From GCA-002727735 sp038134525 (lineage in GTDB: Bacteria; Bacteroidota; Bacteroidia; Flavobacteriales_D; Parvicellaceae): a stretch of DNA of 64,000 bases. The notes under the pieces were generated by a model. That model was given only the letters and a program-made list of their open reading frames with translations. It ran no database searches and was not told where the DNA came from. Shown piece by piece: positions 63,355 through 64,000 of the stretch. Numbering within the stretch: position 1 is the first letter of the stretch; every line of letters begins with the position of its first letter. The position numbers and the translations under genes were made by a program. Location: assembly GCA_038134525.1 (NCBI GenBank), contig JAYPVI010000006.1, positions 62,001 to 126,000 on the forward strand. Reading direction: 5' to 3'.

Positions 63355-64000
63355 ATGATTACTGCCTTTGGAAAATATATAACAATGCTTTATAGCATTT
63401 TTTTAAAACCAGAAAAGTTTAGCATTTACTGGAAGAGGTTTGTTGATGAGGTTATACAGCTAGGTTTAAAATCGTTATTTATTGTGATTTTGATGTCAGG
63501 TTTTATGGGAGCTGTACTAGTTATACAAACAGCTAGTGTTATCGATTCTGCATGGATTCCCGACTACACAGTAGGTTTTACGGTTAAGCAGTCTATGTTG
63601 TTGGAATTTTGTCCAACCATTATTTCTTTAATTTTAGCAGGAAAGGTAGGTTCTAATATTGCATCAGAATTAGGTACTATGAGAGTTACAGAACAAATTG
63701 ATGCGTTAGAAGTAATGGGAGTTAATTCAATTGGCTACTTAATTGGCCCTAAGATTATAGCATCTTTATTTATTTTCCCTATAGTTATTATGTATAGTAT
63801 GGTGTTTGGATTTCTAGGAGGAGGAATAGTTTGTTATGCCACTGAAATTATTCCTGTTGAACAATATATTGAAGGAATTAGATCCTTTTCTGAAGACAAT
63901 TTTGGATATATTCGTTATGCTTTAATTAAAACCTCTGTATTCGCATTTCTTATTACCAGTATTTCAAGTTTTTTTGGGTATTTTTTAAAAGGAGGAGCTT
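63355..64000 (+). CDS. mlaE: MlaE-type ABC transporter permease (3' end outside window)
   Basis: The first 215 codons of a membrane protein, open to the window edge. MSGFMGAVLVIQTA, LAGKVGSNIASELGTMRVTE and QIDALEVMGVN are signatures of the MlaE permease family. MlaE works with an ATPase and an MCE-domain protein in phospholipid transport between the membranes. The missing C-terminus should be about 30-40 residues. The genes that follow are expected to be the ATPase and the MCE protein. Confidence 0.92.
   Translation, partial: MITAFGKYITMLYSIFLKPEKFSIYWKRFVDEVIQLGLKSLFIVILMSGFMGAVLVIQTASVIDSAWIPDYTVGFTVKQSMLLEFCPTIISLILAGKVGSNIASELGTMRVTEQIDALEVMGVNSIGYLIGPKIIASLFIFPIVIMYSMVFGFLGGGIVCYATEIIPVEQYIEGIRSFSEDNFGYIRYALIKTSVFAFLITSISSFFGYFLKGGA

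Noticed and set aside
1..64000. Defence island, prophage, IS element, CRISPR array or biosynthetic cluster
   Set aside because: All genes are housekeeping or envelope functions of one base composition. No transposase, integrase, Cas, phage structural or NRPS/PKS gene, and no direct-repeat array, was seen.

Overview
The window is A+T-rich, gene-dense DNA that fits a member of the Bacteroidota, most likely the Flavobacteriales. Clues are a PorU2-like C25 peptidase next to a PorV/PorQ-family barrel, metH split into two genes, a kynurenine-pathway pair, DUF4254 next to a family-9 glycosyltransferase, five-helix cytochrome oxidase subunit III proteins, and promoters of the TTG-N19-TAnnTTTG type. 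No tRNA, rRNA, IS element, prophage or CRISPR array was seen, and no gap between genes exceeds 300 bases. The region looks like ordinary chromosome.

Layout. 1-1193: two tandem TonB-type proteins, the first cut by the window edge. 1195-3965 (minus): cysC-cysD-cysN, sulfate activation. 4086-14452 (plus): deoC, two aldehyde-dehydrogenase-like genes that look like a split ALDH16, a DUF2061 membrane protein, cysQ, then gmd and fcl for GDP-L-fucose and a polysaccharide-export segment (Wzi/RemB-like barrel, WecA-type transferase, second Wzi/RemB-like barrel). 14510-20020: cytochrome oxidase assembly cluster (ctaB, two subunit III genes, subunit IV, a double-domain SCO, DUF420, a small CxxC protein). 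20028-23948: a promoter, SAM-I riboswitch and terminator controlling the split metH.

23932-42025 is all on the minus strand: three DsbD-alpha-like proteins including a full DsbD, a small conserved protein, tilS, pabB, hemH, lpdA, a DUF4105 protein, tatD, a large membrane protein, porU2 and a PorV-like barrel. 42125-43080: pssA and purS. 43077-48716 (minus): GT9, DUF4254, thioesterase, an outer-membrane-type protein, kmo, a previously unlisted 55-residue membrane ORF, and kynU. 48778-50079: hemL with a terminator. Then a YwqK-like protein, yifB, ppiD, hemJ, purH and the rod-shape operon mreBCD-mrdA-rodA. The end holds a cytidylyltransferase-like gene, a small lipoprotein and a truncated mlaE.

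The functional themes are sulfur and methionine metabolism (cysCDN, cysQ, metH), heme and respiration (hemL, hemH, hemJ, ctaB, cox genes), envelope and capsule building, and cell elongation. The observations most worth checking are the hidden 55-aa gene between kynU and kmo, the split ALDH16, a subunit III carrying about 230 extra residues in one loop, the duplicated SCO protein, the complete metH riboswitch, and repeated TTGA stop/start overlaps.
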